This document shows, piece after piece, positions 1-6,901 of a stretch of 64,000 bases of DNA. The notes beneath the pieces were generated by a model, which was not told where the DNA came from, did no database searches, and was given only the letters and a program-made list of their open reading frames with translations. Positions within the stretch are counted from its first letter, which is position 1. Every line of letters starts with the position of its first letter. Both the position numbers and the translations under genes were made by a program. The DNA comes from Flavobacterium branchiicola (lineage in GTDB: Bacteria; Bacteroidota; Bacteroidia; Flavobacteriales; Flavobacteriaceae), in the NCBI RefSeq assembly GCF_018383905.1, contig NZ_JAGYWA010000001.1, positions 639,518-703,517 on the forward strand, read 5' to 3'.

Positions 1-257
1 GTTTCCAGCTTTTCTTCTTCTTTATAAATTGATGCTGATTTGTCAAAATTTAGAATAAATGTTTTCTCTAACATTTTTTTCATGCGCTCTTCCATATTCT
101 TCTGCATTTCTGGCGTGATATCGCGGTTTCCCGGTCTCATTCCATCAAACTTCGGCGCCTGAGTTTTAGATTCGTAAACTGCCATTCCCTGAAAATCTTT
201 TTGAGCCTGAACCTTAAAGAAAGTAAGCAGCACAATTAAATAAGTTAGTTTTTTCAT
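1..257 (-). CDS. GLPGLI-family exported protein, N-terminal part (cut by window edge)
   Basis: The gene starts at the ATG at 257 and runs off the left edge, so only about 85 residues are visible. They begin with a short signal peptide (MKKLTYLIVLLTFFKVQAQ) followed by the opening beta strand FQGMAVYESKT and a charged stretch rich in Met, Lys and Glu. Then comes FILNFDKSASIYKEEE, the early pattern I know from the GLPGLI family of Bacteroidetes exported proteins. The function of that family is unknown. The family's naming motif lies outside the window, so the assignment rests on the N-terminal pattern only. Confidence 0.7.
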   Translation of the reverse strand, partial: MKKLTYLIVLLTFFKVQAQKDFQGMAVYESKTQAPKFDGMRPGNRDITPEMQKNMEERMKKMLEKTFILNFDKSASIYKEEEKLE

Positions 258-489
258 TTTATCTGATTTGTTTTAATGACAAGTTTAGGAAACTTATTCT
301 TCAAAATTATTATTAATTTTAAAATCCTGAAAGTTAAATATATCAATCCCAAAATGGCATCGACAAAACGGTTCATTTGTAAGACTATTGGAACTTGTAA
401 AGGTTTAAAACTAAAAAGGGCTAAATCTCTAATTTTAAGCGGGTCTTTAAACTGGATTTTGTAATTTGGCCTTTCGAAATAATAACCCA

Positions 490-1305
490 ATGACAAAAAA
501 AGTGCGCCAAATTTTATTACTGCTGTTTATTGCATGCTCTTTTTCAAGTTTTTATGGGCAAAGCGAAAAAATAAATCCTACTCTGATTTCACAACTCAAA
601 ACTGATGCTGATGAATTTGTGGGCTATGATTCTTTCGTCTATAAATATCAGATACTCAATAACGTTTTTAGTAAAATTAAAGGAAATGAAATTTTCGAAT
701 ACAAAAACGTTTCTTTAGGAAATATTACCAAAGTTGATATTCAGAACCCTCTTAAAATTGTTTTGTTTTATGAAGATTTTAATAGCGTTGTTTTGCTGGA
801 TAATCAACTGAATAAAATGACAGAGATTAATTTTTCGCAAAATGAAATTCCAATTGTGGTAAGCGCTATTGGTATGTCGACACAAAATCAACTTTGGATT
901 TACAATGCGTTGAATCAACAAATTGGTCTTTTTGATTATTTAAAAAATGAATACAAAACTGTTTCTGTTCCGTTAACCGAAAACTTTAAATATTACCAAA
1001 CCGACTTTAATACTTTTTATTGGATTGATAAAAATAACAACTGGTTTTCGTGTGATATTTTTGGAAAAATCTCGAATCTTGGAAATGTTCCTGATTTTGA
1101 TAAAATTGAAATTATTGATTCTCAAAAGTATCTTTTTAGCAAAGCTAATTTGTTGTACATAAGTAAGATTAGCAAGTCTAAAGTAAAGACAACTTCCCAA
1201 ATTGAAATTTTAGAAAAATCGTTTGACAAATTCTATTACAAAGACCAAATTTTATCTATTTTTACGGCTAAAGAAATTGTAAATTATAAAATCGTAACAC
1301 CGTAA
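490..1305 (+). CDS. Exported protein of unknown function, upstream of dNK
   Basis: I do not recognise the family. From the ATG at 490 the product has 271 residues: a clear signal peptide (TKKVRQILLLLFIACSFSSFYGQ), then a mature part rich in Asn, Lys and aromatic residues. Short beta-strand blocks recur (KIVLFYEDFNSVVLLDNQLNK, cut here; QLWIYNALNQQIGLFD; TFYWIDKNNNWFSCD), which resembles a beta-propeller. An in-frame start at 466 would put charged residues before the signal peptide, so 490 is preferred. Its stop codon overlaps the ATG of the deoxynucleoside kinase by one base, so the two are almost surely co-translated, though nothing else links their functions. Likely periplasmic. Confidence 0.75.
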   Translation: MTKKVRQILLLLFIACSFSSFYGQSEKINPTLISQLKTDADEFVGYDSFVYKYQILNNVFSKIKGNEIFEYKNVSLGNITKVDIQNPLKIVLFYEDFNSVVLLDNQLNKMTEINFSQNEIPIVVSAIGMSTQNQLWIYNALNQQIGLFDYLKNEYKTVSVPLTENFKYYQTDFNTFYWIDKNNNWFSCDIFGKISNLGNVPDFDKIEIIDSQKYLFSKANLLYISKISKSKVKTTSQIEILEKSFDKFYYKDQILSIFTAKEIVNYKIVTP

Positions 1306-1919
1306 TGCACATAGCAATAGCAGGAAATATAGGCGCAGGAAAAACAACTTTAACTAAATTATTAGCTAAACATTTTAAATGGGAACCTCATTACGAAGAT
1401 GTTGTTGACAATCCGTACTTAGATGATTTTTACCACCAAATGGAGCGTTGGTCATTTAATTTACAAATTTATTTCCTTAACAGCCGTTTTCGTCAGGTGC
1501 AGCAAATTCGCGAAAGCGGAAAAAAAATCATTCAGGACAGGACGATTTATGAGGATGCTTATATTTTTGCTCCCAATTTGTACTCAATGGGATTGATGAC
1601 AAGCCGTGATTTCGAAAATTATACTTCATTATTTGAATTGATGGAATCTCTTGTAAAAGCTCCGGATTTATTGATTTATTTAAGAAGTTCTATTCCAAAT
1701 CTGGTTGGTCAGATTCACAAACGCGGACGTGAATATGAAAATTCAATTTCTATCGATTATTTAAGTCGTCTGAACGAAAGATATGAAGCCTGGATTCAGA
1801 CTTACACAAAAGGAAAGTTATTGATTATTGATGTTGACAATATTAATTTTGTTGATAATCCTGAAGATTTAGGAAACATCATTAACAGAATTGATGCTGA
1901 ATTGAACGGGTTGTTTTAG
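1305..1919 (+). CDS. Deoxynucleoside kinase
   Basis: Cytoplasmic enzyme of the deoxynucleoside kinase family (dCK/dGK/dAK type), which phosphorylates deoxynucleosides in the salvage route to dNTPs. The 204 residues carry the P-loop GNIGAGKTT at 7-15, the acidic HYEDVVDNPYL segment around the expected catalytic base Glu31, and the DRT motif at 78-80 (QDRTIYEDAYIF). A lid segment with QIHKRGREYE follows. Length is typical of bacterial members. The ATG overlaps the upstream stop codon by one base and a strong hairpin terminator follows. Which base (adenine, guanine or cytosine) it prefers cannot be told from the sequence. Confidence 0.93.
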   Translation: MHIAIAGNIGAGKTTLTKLLAKHFKWEPHYEDVVDNPYLDDFYHQMERWSFNLQIYFLNSRFRQVQQIRESGKKIIQDRTIYEDAYIFAPNLYSMGLMTSRDFENYTSLFELMESLVKAPDLLIYLRSSIPNLVGQIHKRGREYENSISIDYLSRLNERYEAWIQTYTKGKLLIIDVDNINFVDNPEDLGNIINRIDAELNGLF

Positions 1920-1944
1920 AACACAAATTGCATAGATTTACATA

Positions 1945-1979
1945 AAAAATGCCTCTAATAAATTTTTAGAGGCATTTTT
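1945..1979 (+). terminator. Terminator after dNK
   Basis: Inverted repeat AAAAATGCCTCTAA / TTAGAGGCATTTTT with a 7-base loop. Being symmetrical in A and T runs, it could act in both directions. A nearly identical hairpin follows higA at 2762-2794. Confidence 0.85.
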
Positions 1980-2077
1980 ATTTACAAGCAACTTTGTTAA
2001 AGCTTAAATCTTATTTTTATAATTATTTTCTTACTTTTGTTTAAATCAAGGCTTTTTCCCGATTTGGGAAATTTTAT

Positions 2078-2085
2078 TATCTTTG
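2078..2085 (+). promoter_or_regulatory. Candidate -7 element of higBA
   Basis: TATCTTTG matches the Bacteroidetes -7 consensus TAnnTTTG and ends 11 bases before the higB ATG. No TTG lies at the usual 17-23 base distance, so the promoter may depend on other factors. A second match, TACTTTTG, is at 2032-2039. Confidence 0.45.
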
Positions 2086-2096
2086 TCAAACCAATT

Positions 2097-2393
2097 ATGA
2101 GAATAATAGCAAAAAGAACTTTACAAAACTTTTACGAAAGGTTTCCAAACGCAAAACAGCAATTGCTAGCATGGTATCAAATTTTCGATAAAAATAATTT
2201 TGCAAACTCAAACGTCATAAAATCTTTTTTTGGCACAGCAGATTTTATTGGCAACAATAAAATAGTGTTTAATATTTGCGGAAATCATTATCGATTAATT
2301 GTGAAAATCAATTATGAAACACAGATTGTTTATGTTCTTTTCATTGGAACACATGACGAATATGACAATTTAAAAGACATTAAAAATTTGTAA
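2097..2393 (+). CDS. higB: HigB-type toxin (mRNA interferase)
   Basis: Toxin of a type II toxin-antitoxin pair. The HigB family cleaves mRNA in association with the ribosome. From the ATG at 2097 the product has 98 residues starting MRIIAKRTLQNFYERFPNA. It carries the family's hallmarks: AWYQIFDKNNF, the core GNNKIVFNICGNHYRLIV, and the C-terminal GTHDEYDNL with the conserved His and Asp. A longer frame from 2037 would add 20 residues not found in the family, and a -7 element lies inside that stretch, so the short start is chosen. The toxin gene comes first and the antitoxin follows after one base, the order typical of higBA. Base composition does not differ visibly from neighbours. Confidence 0.9.
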   Translation: MRIIAKRTLQNFYERFPNAKQQLLAWYQIFDKNNFANSNVIKSFFGTADFIGNNKIVFNICGNHYRLIVKINYETQIVYVLFIGTHDEYDNLKDIKNL

Positions 2394-2394
2394 C

Positions 2395-2763
2395 ATGGAT
2401 ATAAAACCAATAAAAACAGAAGAAGATTATAATTTTGCTTTAGAAAGAGTTAATATCCTTTTTGATGCAAAACCGGATACTATTGAAGGAGATGAATTAG
2501 ATATTTTAGTTACTCTTATTGAAAAGTATGAACAAATTCATTACCCGATACCAGAGCCAGACCCAATTGAAGCAATTAAATTCATGATGGAACAAAATGG
2601 ATTGACGGATGCCGATTTAGGAGTTATTTTAAACAGCCGCTCAAGAGTTTCTGAATTATTTAACCGAAAAAGGGCCTTGTCCATAAAACAAATTAGAATT
2701 TTAACTGAAGCACTTCATATTCCTGCCTCAACTTTGATTAAAGAATATGCACTAATTCCATAA
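2395..2763 (+). CDS. higA: HigA-type antitoxin with HTH domain
   Basis: Antitoxin partner of HigB; it should bind the toxin and repress the shared promoter. The 122 residues comprise an acidic N-terminal half (about 1-60) ending in the family-typical HYPIPEPDPIEAI. A helix-turn-helix follows at about 62-118 (KFMMEQNGLTDADLGVILNS, then RSRVSELFNRKRALS). This matches HigA proteins in which the HTH is C-terminal. The start codon lies one base after the higB stop, so translation is coupled. A terminator follows at once. Confidence 0.9.
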   Translation: MDIKPIKTEEDYNFALERVNILFDAKPDTIEGDELDILVTLIEKYEQIHYPIPEPDPIEAIKFMMEQNGLTDADLGVILNSRSRVSELFNRKRALSIKQIRILTEALHIPASTLIKEYALIP

Positions 2764-2794
2764 AAAATGCCTCTAAAATTTAGAGGCATTTTTT
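2762..2794 (+). terminator. Terminator after higA
   Basis: Inverted repeat with AAAATGCCTCTAAA against TTTAGAGGCATTTT and a T run. The stem is the same as that of the dNK terminator at 1945-1979, so the higBA module is bracketed by two copies. Confidence 0.85.
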
Positions 2795-2816
2795 ATGGAA
2801 TCATTCTAACAGTTTT

Positions 2817-2849
2817 AAACCCGACAGGTTTTCAAAACCTGTCGGGTTT
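2817..2849. repeat. Perfect 33-base palindrome with AGGTTTTCAAAACCT core
   Basis: Arms of 16 bases (AAACCCGACAGGTTTT and its complement) around a single C. The core AGGTTTTCAAAACCT recurs at 23447, 23521 and 24254, so this is one member of a dispersed REP-like family. It sits between the convergent ends of higA and hppA and could also act as a terminator. Confidence 0.85.
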
Positions 2850-2864
2850 CTGTTGATATTGTAA

Positions 2865-5417
2865 TTATTTTACAGCTTCAATTTTAGCTTTTACTTCTTC
2901 TTCTGTTCCTTCATAAACTTCGGTGGTTGTTTTACCATTTTCAGTTTTAGTTACAGTTCCTACAGCTTTTCCATTTACATTTTTTACTTCAACACGAACA
3001 GCCGTTTTCTCGTATTTACTCGTATCAAAACAATCTGTTTTTTGATGAACGTATTTTCCGTTTGCATCATAATGTGCCAGACATTTTGCAGTTTCTTCTG
3101 CTGTACATCCTTTTTCTTTACACATTTTAATGCACTCTTCTTTTGTCATTCCAGATATATCTCCGCATTTAGAAACTCCGCCTGCATGCATTTCCATTTT
3201 AGCACAACAAGAACCTTTTTCTGTCATTGCAGTAGCTGAATGTCCATCACCCAAAATTGGTGCAATAACCAATCCAATCAAACAAGTTAATTTGATCAAA
3301 ATATTCATAGAAGGCCCCGAAGTATCTTTAAAAGGATCTCCAACTGTATCTCCGGTTACCGCAGCTTTATGCGCATCTGAACCTTTATAAGTCATTTCGC
3401 CATTAATCATAACTCCGGCTTCAAAAGATTTTTTAGCGTTATCCCAGGCACCTCCGGCATTGTTTTGGAAAACTGCCCAAAGCACACCAGAAACGGTAAC
3501 TCCCGCCATATATCCTCCCAACATTTCAGCTATTAACTGGTTGTTGTCTGAATAAACTAATTTTCCAATTAATACAATTGCAATAGGAAAACCAATCGTT
3601 AAAATTCCAGGAAGCATCATTTCGCGTAAAGCGGCTTTTGTAGAAATTTCAACACATTTTCCGTATTCCGGTTTTCCGGTTCCTTCCATAATTCCTGGAA
3701 TTTCCTTAAACTGACGACGTACTTCATACACCATATCCATCGCCGCTTTTCCAACAGAATTCATTGCCAAAGCAGAGAAAACTACCGGAATCATTCCGCC
3801 GACAAATAACATCGCTAAAACTGGCGCTTTAAAAATATTAATTCCATCAATACCTGTAAAAGTAACATACGCCGCAAATAATGCTAATGAAGTTAAAGCT
3901 GCTGATGCAATTGCAAAACCTTTTCCAGTTGCTGCAGTTGTATTTCCTACTGAATCTAAAATATCGGTTCTTGTACGAACTTCTTTTGGTAATTCGCTCA
4001 TTTCGGCAATTCCTCCGGCATTGTCAGAGATTGGCCCAAAAGCATCAATAGCTAATTGCATAGCCGTTGTTGCCATCATTGCAGAAGCTGCCAAAGCTAC
4101 ACCGTAGAATCCTGCCAAAGCATAAGAAATCCAGATGGCTACAGCAAATAATATTACTGTTGGAAAAGTTGAAATCATTCCCGTTGCCAAACCTGCAATT
4201 ACGTTTGTTCCTGCTCCTGTAGATGATTTTTGAACTATCGCCAAAACTGGTTTTGTTCCTAATCCTGTATAATATTCAGTTACTGATGAAATTGCTCCGC
4301 CCACAACTAACCCAACTAAAGTAGCATAAAAAACACGCATAGAAGAAATTTGCTGAGATCCTTCTCCAAAAAACTCCATTGTCATGACTTCAGGAAGCAT
4401 GTGTTGTACCAAAAAGAAACATGCAATTGCAGTTAAACCAATAGAAACCCAGTTCCCTATATTTAACGCTTTTTGCACCTGAGCTTCTCTCGCATTATCA
4501 TCTGATATTTTTACCAATAAAGTTCCGATAATCGAAAATAAGATTCCGAAACCGGCAATGGCCATAGGAAGTAAAATTGGACCAATTCCACCAAAAGCGT
4601 CATTAATACTTCCGCCCATATCTTTAATTACATAGTTTCCAAGAACCATTGCAGCTAAAACAGTTGCCACATACGATCCGAATAAATCGGCTCCCATACC
4701 TGCAACGTCACCCACATTATCTCCTACGTTATCTGCAATTGTTGCCGGATTTCTTGGATCGTCTTCCGGAATTCCAGCTTCAACTTTACCTACTAAATCG
4801 GCACCAACGTCTGCGGCTTTAGTATAAATTCCGCCACCAACTCTGGCAAATAATGCAATTGATTCTGCTCCTAATGAAAACCCAGCTAAAGTCTCTAAAA
4901 CAACCGTCATTGTTTCGGTGTCTTTCCAAACTCCTCCAGATAAAAGGTTAAAGAAAATTATAAAAAAAGTAGTTAATCCTAAAACAGCTAAACCAGCAAC
5001 ACCAAGTCCCATTACAGTTCCTCCGCCAAAAGAAACTTTTAAAGCTTGCGGTAAACTTGTGCGGGCTGCTTGTGTTGTTCTAACGTTTGTTTTGGTTGCG
5101 ATTTTCATTCCCATATTTCCTGCTAAAGCAGAGAAGAATGCTCCAAATATGAATGCTATTACGATAAATAAATGTGTTTTTACACCTGGAATAAAAGTAA
5201 TTCCTGCCAAAGCTAAACTTGCAATAATTACAAAGATGGTTAATAGTTTATATTCTGCTTTTAAAAAGGCTAATGCACCTTCGTAGATGTAATCTGAAAT
5301 CTCTTTCATCTTGCCATCTCCAGCATCTTGTTTTAAAACCCAAGTCCTCTTTATTCCCATGAAAAGTAATCCTAAAATTGCCATGACAATTGGCAAGTAA
5401 ATCATAAATGCATTCAT
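2865..5417 (-). CDS. hppA: Membrane-bound ion-pumping pyrophosphatase with Cys-rich C-terminal extension
   Basis: Hydrolyses pyrophosphate and pumps H+ or Na+ across the inner membrane. The 850 residues hold the multi-pass core (about 1-722) with the substrate-binding signature DVGADLVGKVE at 203-213 and DDPRNPATIADNVGDNVGD at 219-237. GNTTAATGKG at 491-500, with Ala where K+-independent enzymes carry Lys, predicts a K+-dependent enzyme. A Glu at 185 (LGAESIALF) lies in the helix that sets ion specificity in this family, but I cannot decide between H+ and Na+. About 128 extra residues follow the last membrane helix (encoded at 2868-3251), with eight cysteines and then a small Thr/Val-rich domain. 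The soluble pyrophosphatase gene lies immediately upstream on the same strand, separated by a terminator. Confidence 0.95.
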   Translation of the reverse strand: MNAFMIYLPIVMAILGLLFMGIKRTWVLKQDAGDGKMKEISDYIYEGALAFLKAEYKLLTIFVIIASLALAGITFIPGVKTHLFIVIAFIFGAFFSALAGNMGMKIATKTNVRTTQAARTSLPQALKVSFGGGTVMGLGVAGLAVLGLTTFFIIFFNLLSGGVWKDTETMTVVLETLAGFSLGAESIALFARVGGGIYTKAADVGADLVGKVEAGIPEDDPRNPATIADNVGDNVGDVAGMGADLFGSYVATVLAAMVLGNYVIKDMGGSINDAFGGIGPILLPMAIAGFGILFSIIGTLLVKISDDNAREAQVQKALNIGNWVSIGLTAIACFFLVQHMLPEVMTMEFFGEGSQQISSMRVFYATLVGLVVGGAISSVTEYYTGLGTKPVLAIVQKSSTGAGTNVIAGLATGMISTFPTVILFAVAIWISYALAGFYGVALAASAMMATTAMQLAIDAFGPISDNAGGIAEMSELPKEVRTRTDILDSVGNTTAATGKGFAIASAALTSLALFAAYVTFTGIDGINIFKAPVLAMLFVGGMIPVVFSALAMNSVGKAAMDMVYEVRRQFKEIPGIMEGTGKPEYGKCVEISTKAALREMMLPGILTIGFPIAIVLIGKLVYSDNNQLIAEMLGGYMAGVTVSGVLWAVFQNNAGGAWDNAKKSFEAGVMINGEMTYKGSDAHKAAVTGDTVGDPFKDTSGPSMNILIKLTCLIGLVIAPILGDGHSATAMTEKGSCCAKMEMHAGGVSKCGDISGMTKEECIKMCKEKGCTAEETAKCLAHYDANGKYVHQKTDCFDTSKYEKTAVRVEVKNVNGKAVGTVTKTENGKTTTEVYEGTEEEVKAKIEAVK

Positions 5418-5472
5418 AATATATTAATGGTTTTGGTTAATAGTCAATAAACTAACTAAAACGAATTTAAAC

Positions 5473-5509
5473 AAAAAAGCAATACTCCTAACGGAGTATT
5501 GCTTTTTTT
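5473..5509 (-). terminator. Terminator between ppa and hppA
   Basis: AAAAAAGCAATACTCC / GGAGTATTGCTTTTTT with a 4-base loop lies downstream of ppa and upstream of hppA, suggesting that the two genes are separate transcripts. Confidence 0.85.
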
Positions 5510-5529
5510 ATAAATTATGAAGGCTAAAA

Positions 5530-6060
5530 TTATTTAATGCTAAATAATCCTTCTGGTTTGTTTTCAATATCATCAAAACGCTTCGTGCACTCTGCAATAA
5601 TTGCATAAGCTTCGTTTACGTCTCCCCATCCTTCTACATCCACTTTTTTGTTTTCTAGATCTTTATATACCTGGAAAAAGTGTTCGATTTCTTTTACCAA
5701 GTGCGGGTTCATATCTGAAAGATCATTTAAAGAATTCCAGATTGGATCTGAAACTGGTACACAAATAATTTTTTCATCTGGTCCTTTATCATCTGCCATG
5801 TGGAAAACACCAATTGGTTTTACTTCCATTACACATCCAGGAAAAGTTGGTTCGTTTACTAAAACCAATACATCAAGAGGGTCACCGTCTAAAGCTAAAG
5901 TTTCAGGAATAAATCCATAATCTGCAGGGTACATCATTGAAGAGAATAACATTCTGTCGAAACGCATTCTTTTGATTTCAAAATCGTACTCATATTTATT
6001 TCTGCTTCCTCTTGGTATTTCGATTAAAACATCGAAAGTCGTTAGTTTGTCTGCGGTCAT
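5530..6060 (-). CDS. ppa: Inorganic pyrophosphatase, family I
   Basis: Soluble cytoplasmic enzyme that splits pyrophosphate and so drives biosynthetic reactions forward. The 176 residues carry the family I active-site run YPADYGFIPETLALDGDPLD (with the metal-binding Asp cluster DGDPLDVLVL), plus the basic N-terminal segment EIPRGSRNKYEYD that holds substrate-binding Arg and Lys. Length is typical. It is followed by its own terminator and then by the gene for the membrane pyrophosphatase, so both ways of using pyrophosphate are encoded side by side. Confidence 0.96.
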   Translation of the reverse strand: MTADKLTTFDVLIEIPRGSRNKYEYDFEIKRMRFDRMLFSSMMYPADYGFIPETLALDGDPLDVLVLVNEPTFPGCVMEVKPIGVFHMADDKGPDEKIICVPVSDPIWNSLNDLSDMNPHLVKEIEHFFQVYKDLENKKVDVEGWGDVNEAYAIIAECTKRFDDIENKPEGLFSIK

Positions 6061-6171
6061 TTTCTTTTTTTATTATATCTATAATTTCGGTTGCAAAAGT
6101 AACCAAACATTCCATTTTTACAATAAAAAAACAGGTTAAATTATCTCTATTATGTATTAAAAAACAAGCAT

Positions 6172-6771
6172 TTAATAAGTAATTGTTCGATTTCTCTTTT
6201 TTAAGTAATAATGCCAAAGCAAATAGGTGGCATAAGAGCGATACGGGCTCCATTGTTCTGCATGAATTTCCATTTCCTGTTTGTCATGAATATTCAGCAA
6301 TTCTTTGATTGTATTTATAACAGCAATATCACCAAGCGGAATTAAATCGGGTTCCTGTAGACAAAACATCAGATAAATATCGATGGTCCAGTTTCCTATT
6401 CCTTTTAGTTTGATAAGCTCTTCACGAACTTGCTTTGCAGATTTTTCAGCTAAACTTTCAATATCTAATTCTTTGCTTAAAACAGCTTCTGCCAGTATTT
6501 TAATATATTTTGTTTTCTGACGGCTTACTCCCAGATTCCGGAATTCTTCATCTGATAGCAATACCATGTTTTCAGGATTGCAGGTTGTGTATGCTTTGAT
6601 TTTTAAAAATGTGGCTTTCGCCGAATCTATAGAAACCTGTTGTTCGAGTATTAGCAAAACCAATGTTTCAAAACCTTGTGGGCGTTTTGGAATGGGCGGT
6701 AATCCATATTTATCAATAATCTCCTGAAATATTGGATTCTTGGTTAAAAGAAAATCGATGGCTTCTTGCAT
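6172..6771 (-). CDS. AlkA-type DNA-3-methyladenine glycosylase (HhH-GPD)
   Basis: Base-excision repair enzyme that removes alkylated bases from DNA. The 199 residues contain ILEQQVSIDSAKATF near residue 45, typical of this group. The helix-hairpin-helix LKGIGNWTIDIYLMF is followed by the catalytic Asp in PLGDIAVINTIK. There is no iron-sulfur cysteine cluster at the C terminus, unlike endonuclease III, so the AlkA-type call is preferred. It lacks the N-terminal domain of E. coli AlkA, like the short bacterial versions. The gene stands alone, with an intergenic inverted repeat upstream. Confidence 0.9.
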   Translation of the reverse strand: MQEAIDFLLTKNPIFQEIIDKYGLPPIPKRPQGFETLVLLILEQQVSIDSAKATFLKIKAYTTCNPENMVLLSDEEFRNLGVSRQKTKYIKILAEAVLSKELDIESLAEKSAKQVREELIKLKGIGNWTIDIYLMFCLQEPDLIPLGDIAVINTIKELLNIHDKQEMEIHAEQWSPYRSYATYLLWHYYLKKRNRTITY

Positions 6772-6810
6772 AGCTTGATTTTAAGTCTATTCAAAATTAA
6801 CTAAAAAAAA

Positions 6811-6876
6811 AATCTCGCAAAGACGCCAAGTCGCTAAGTTTTTAAATTCTTTGCGTCTCTGCGTCTTTGCGAGATT
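6811..6876. repeat. Imperfect inverted repeat with CTCGCAAAGACGC arms
   Basis: Outer arms AATCTCGCAAAGACGC (6811-6826) and GCGTCTTTGCGAGATT (6861-6876) are perfect complements; the inner part (TCGCTAAG against CTTTGCGTC) pairs imperfectly. It lies between the DUF5686 gene and the glycosylase start. No transposase is near. It looks like a dispersed intergenic repeat and could form a long hairpin in RNA. Confidence 0.8.
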
Positions 6877-6901
6877 ATTAATAGCTTTCGCTTTGCTTTA
6901 T

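Noticed and set aside
254..496. Open frames on both strands between the GLPGLI-family gene and the exported protein
   Set aside because: They overlap each other, match no family and are made of Ile/Lys/Asn-rich AT-biased sequence.
2037..2096. 20-residue extension of HigB
   Set aside because: It contains a -7 promoter element and is not found in the family; the family's start MRIIAKR is at 2097.
1945..2794. higBA as part of a prophage or integrative element
   Set aside because: No integrase, attachment repeat of useful length or phage gene is near; only the terminator duplication hints at insertion.
4918..5286. 122-codon open frame on the plus strand inside hppA
   Set aside because: It is antisense to a conserved membrane-protein gene, has a low-complexity product and no promoter; it mirrors the codon pattern of hppA.
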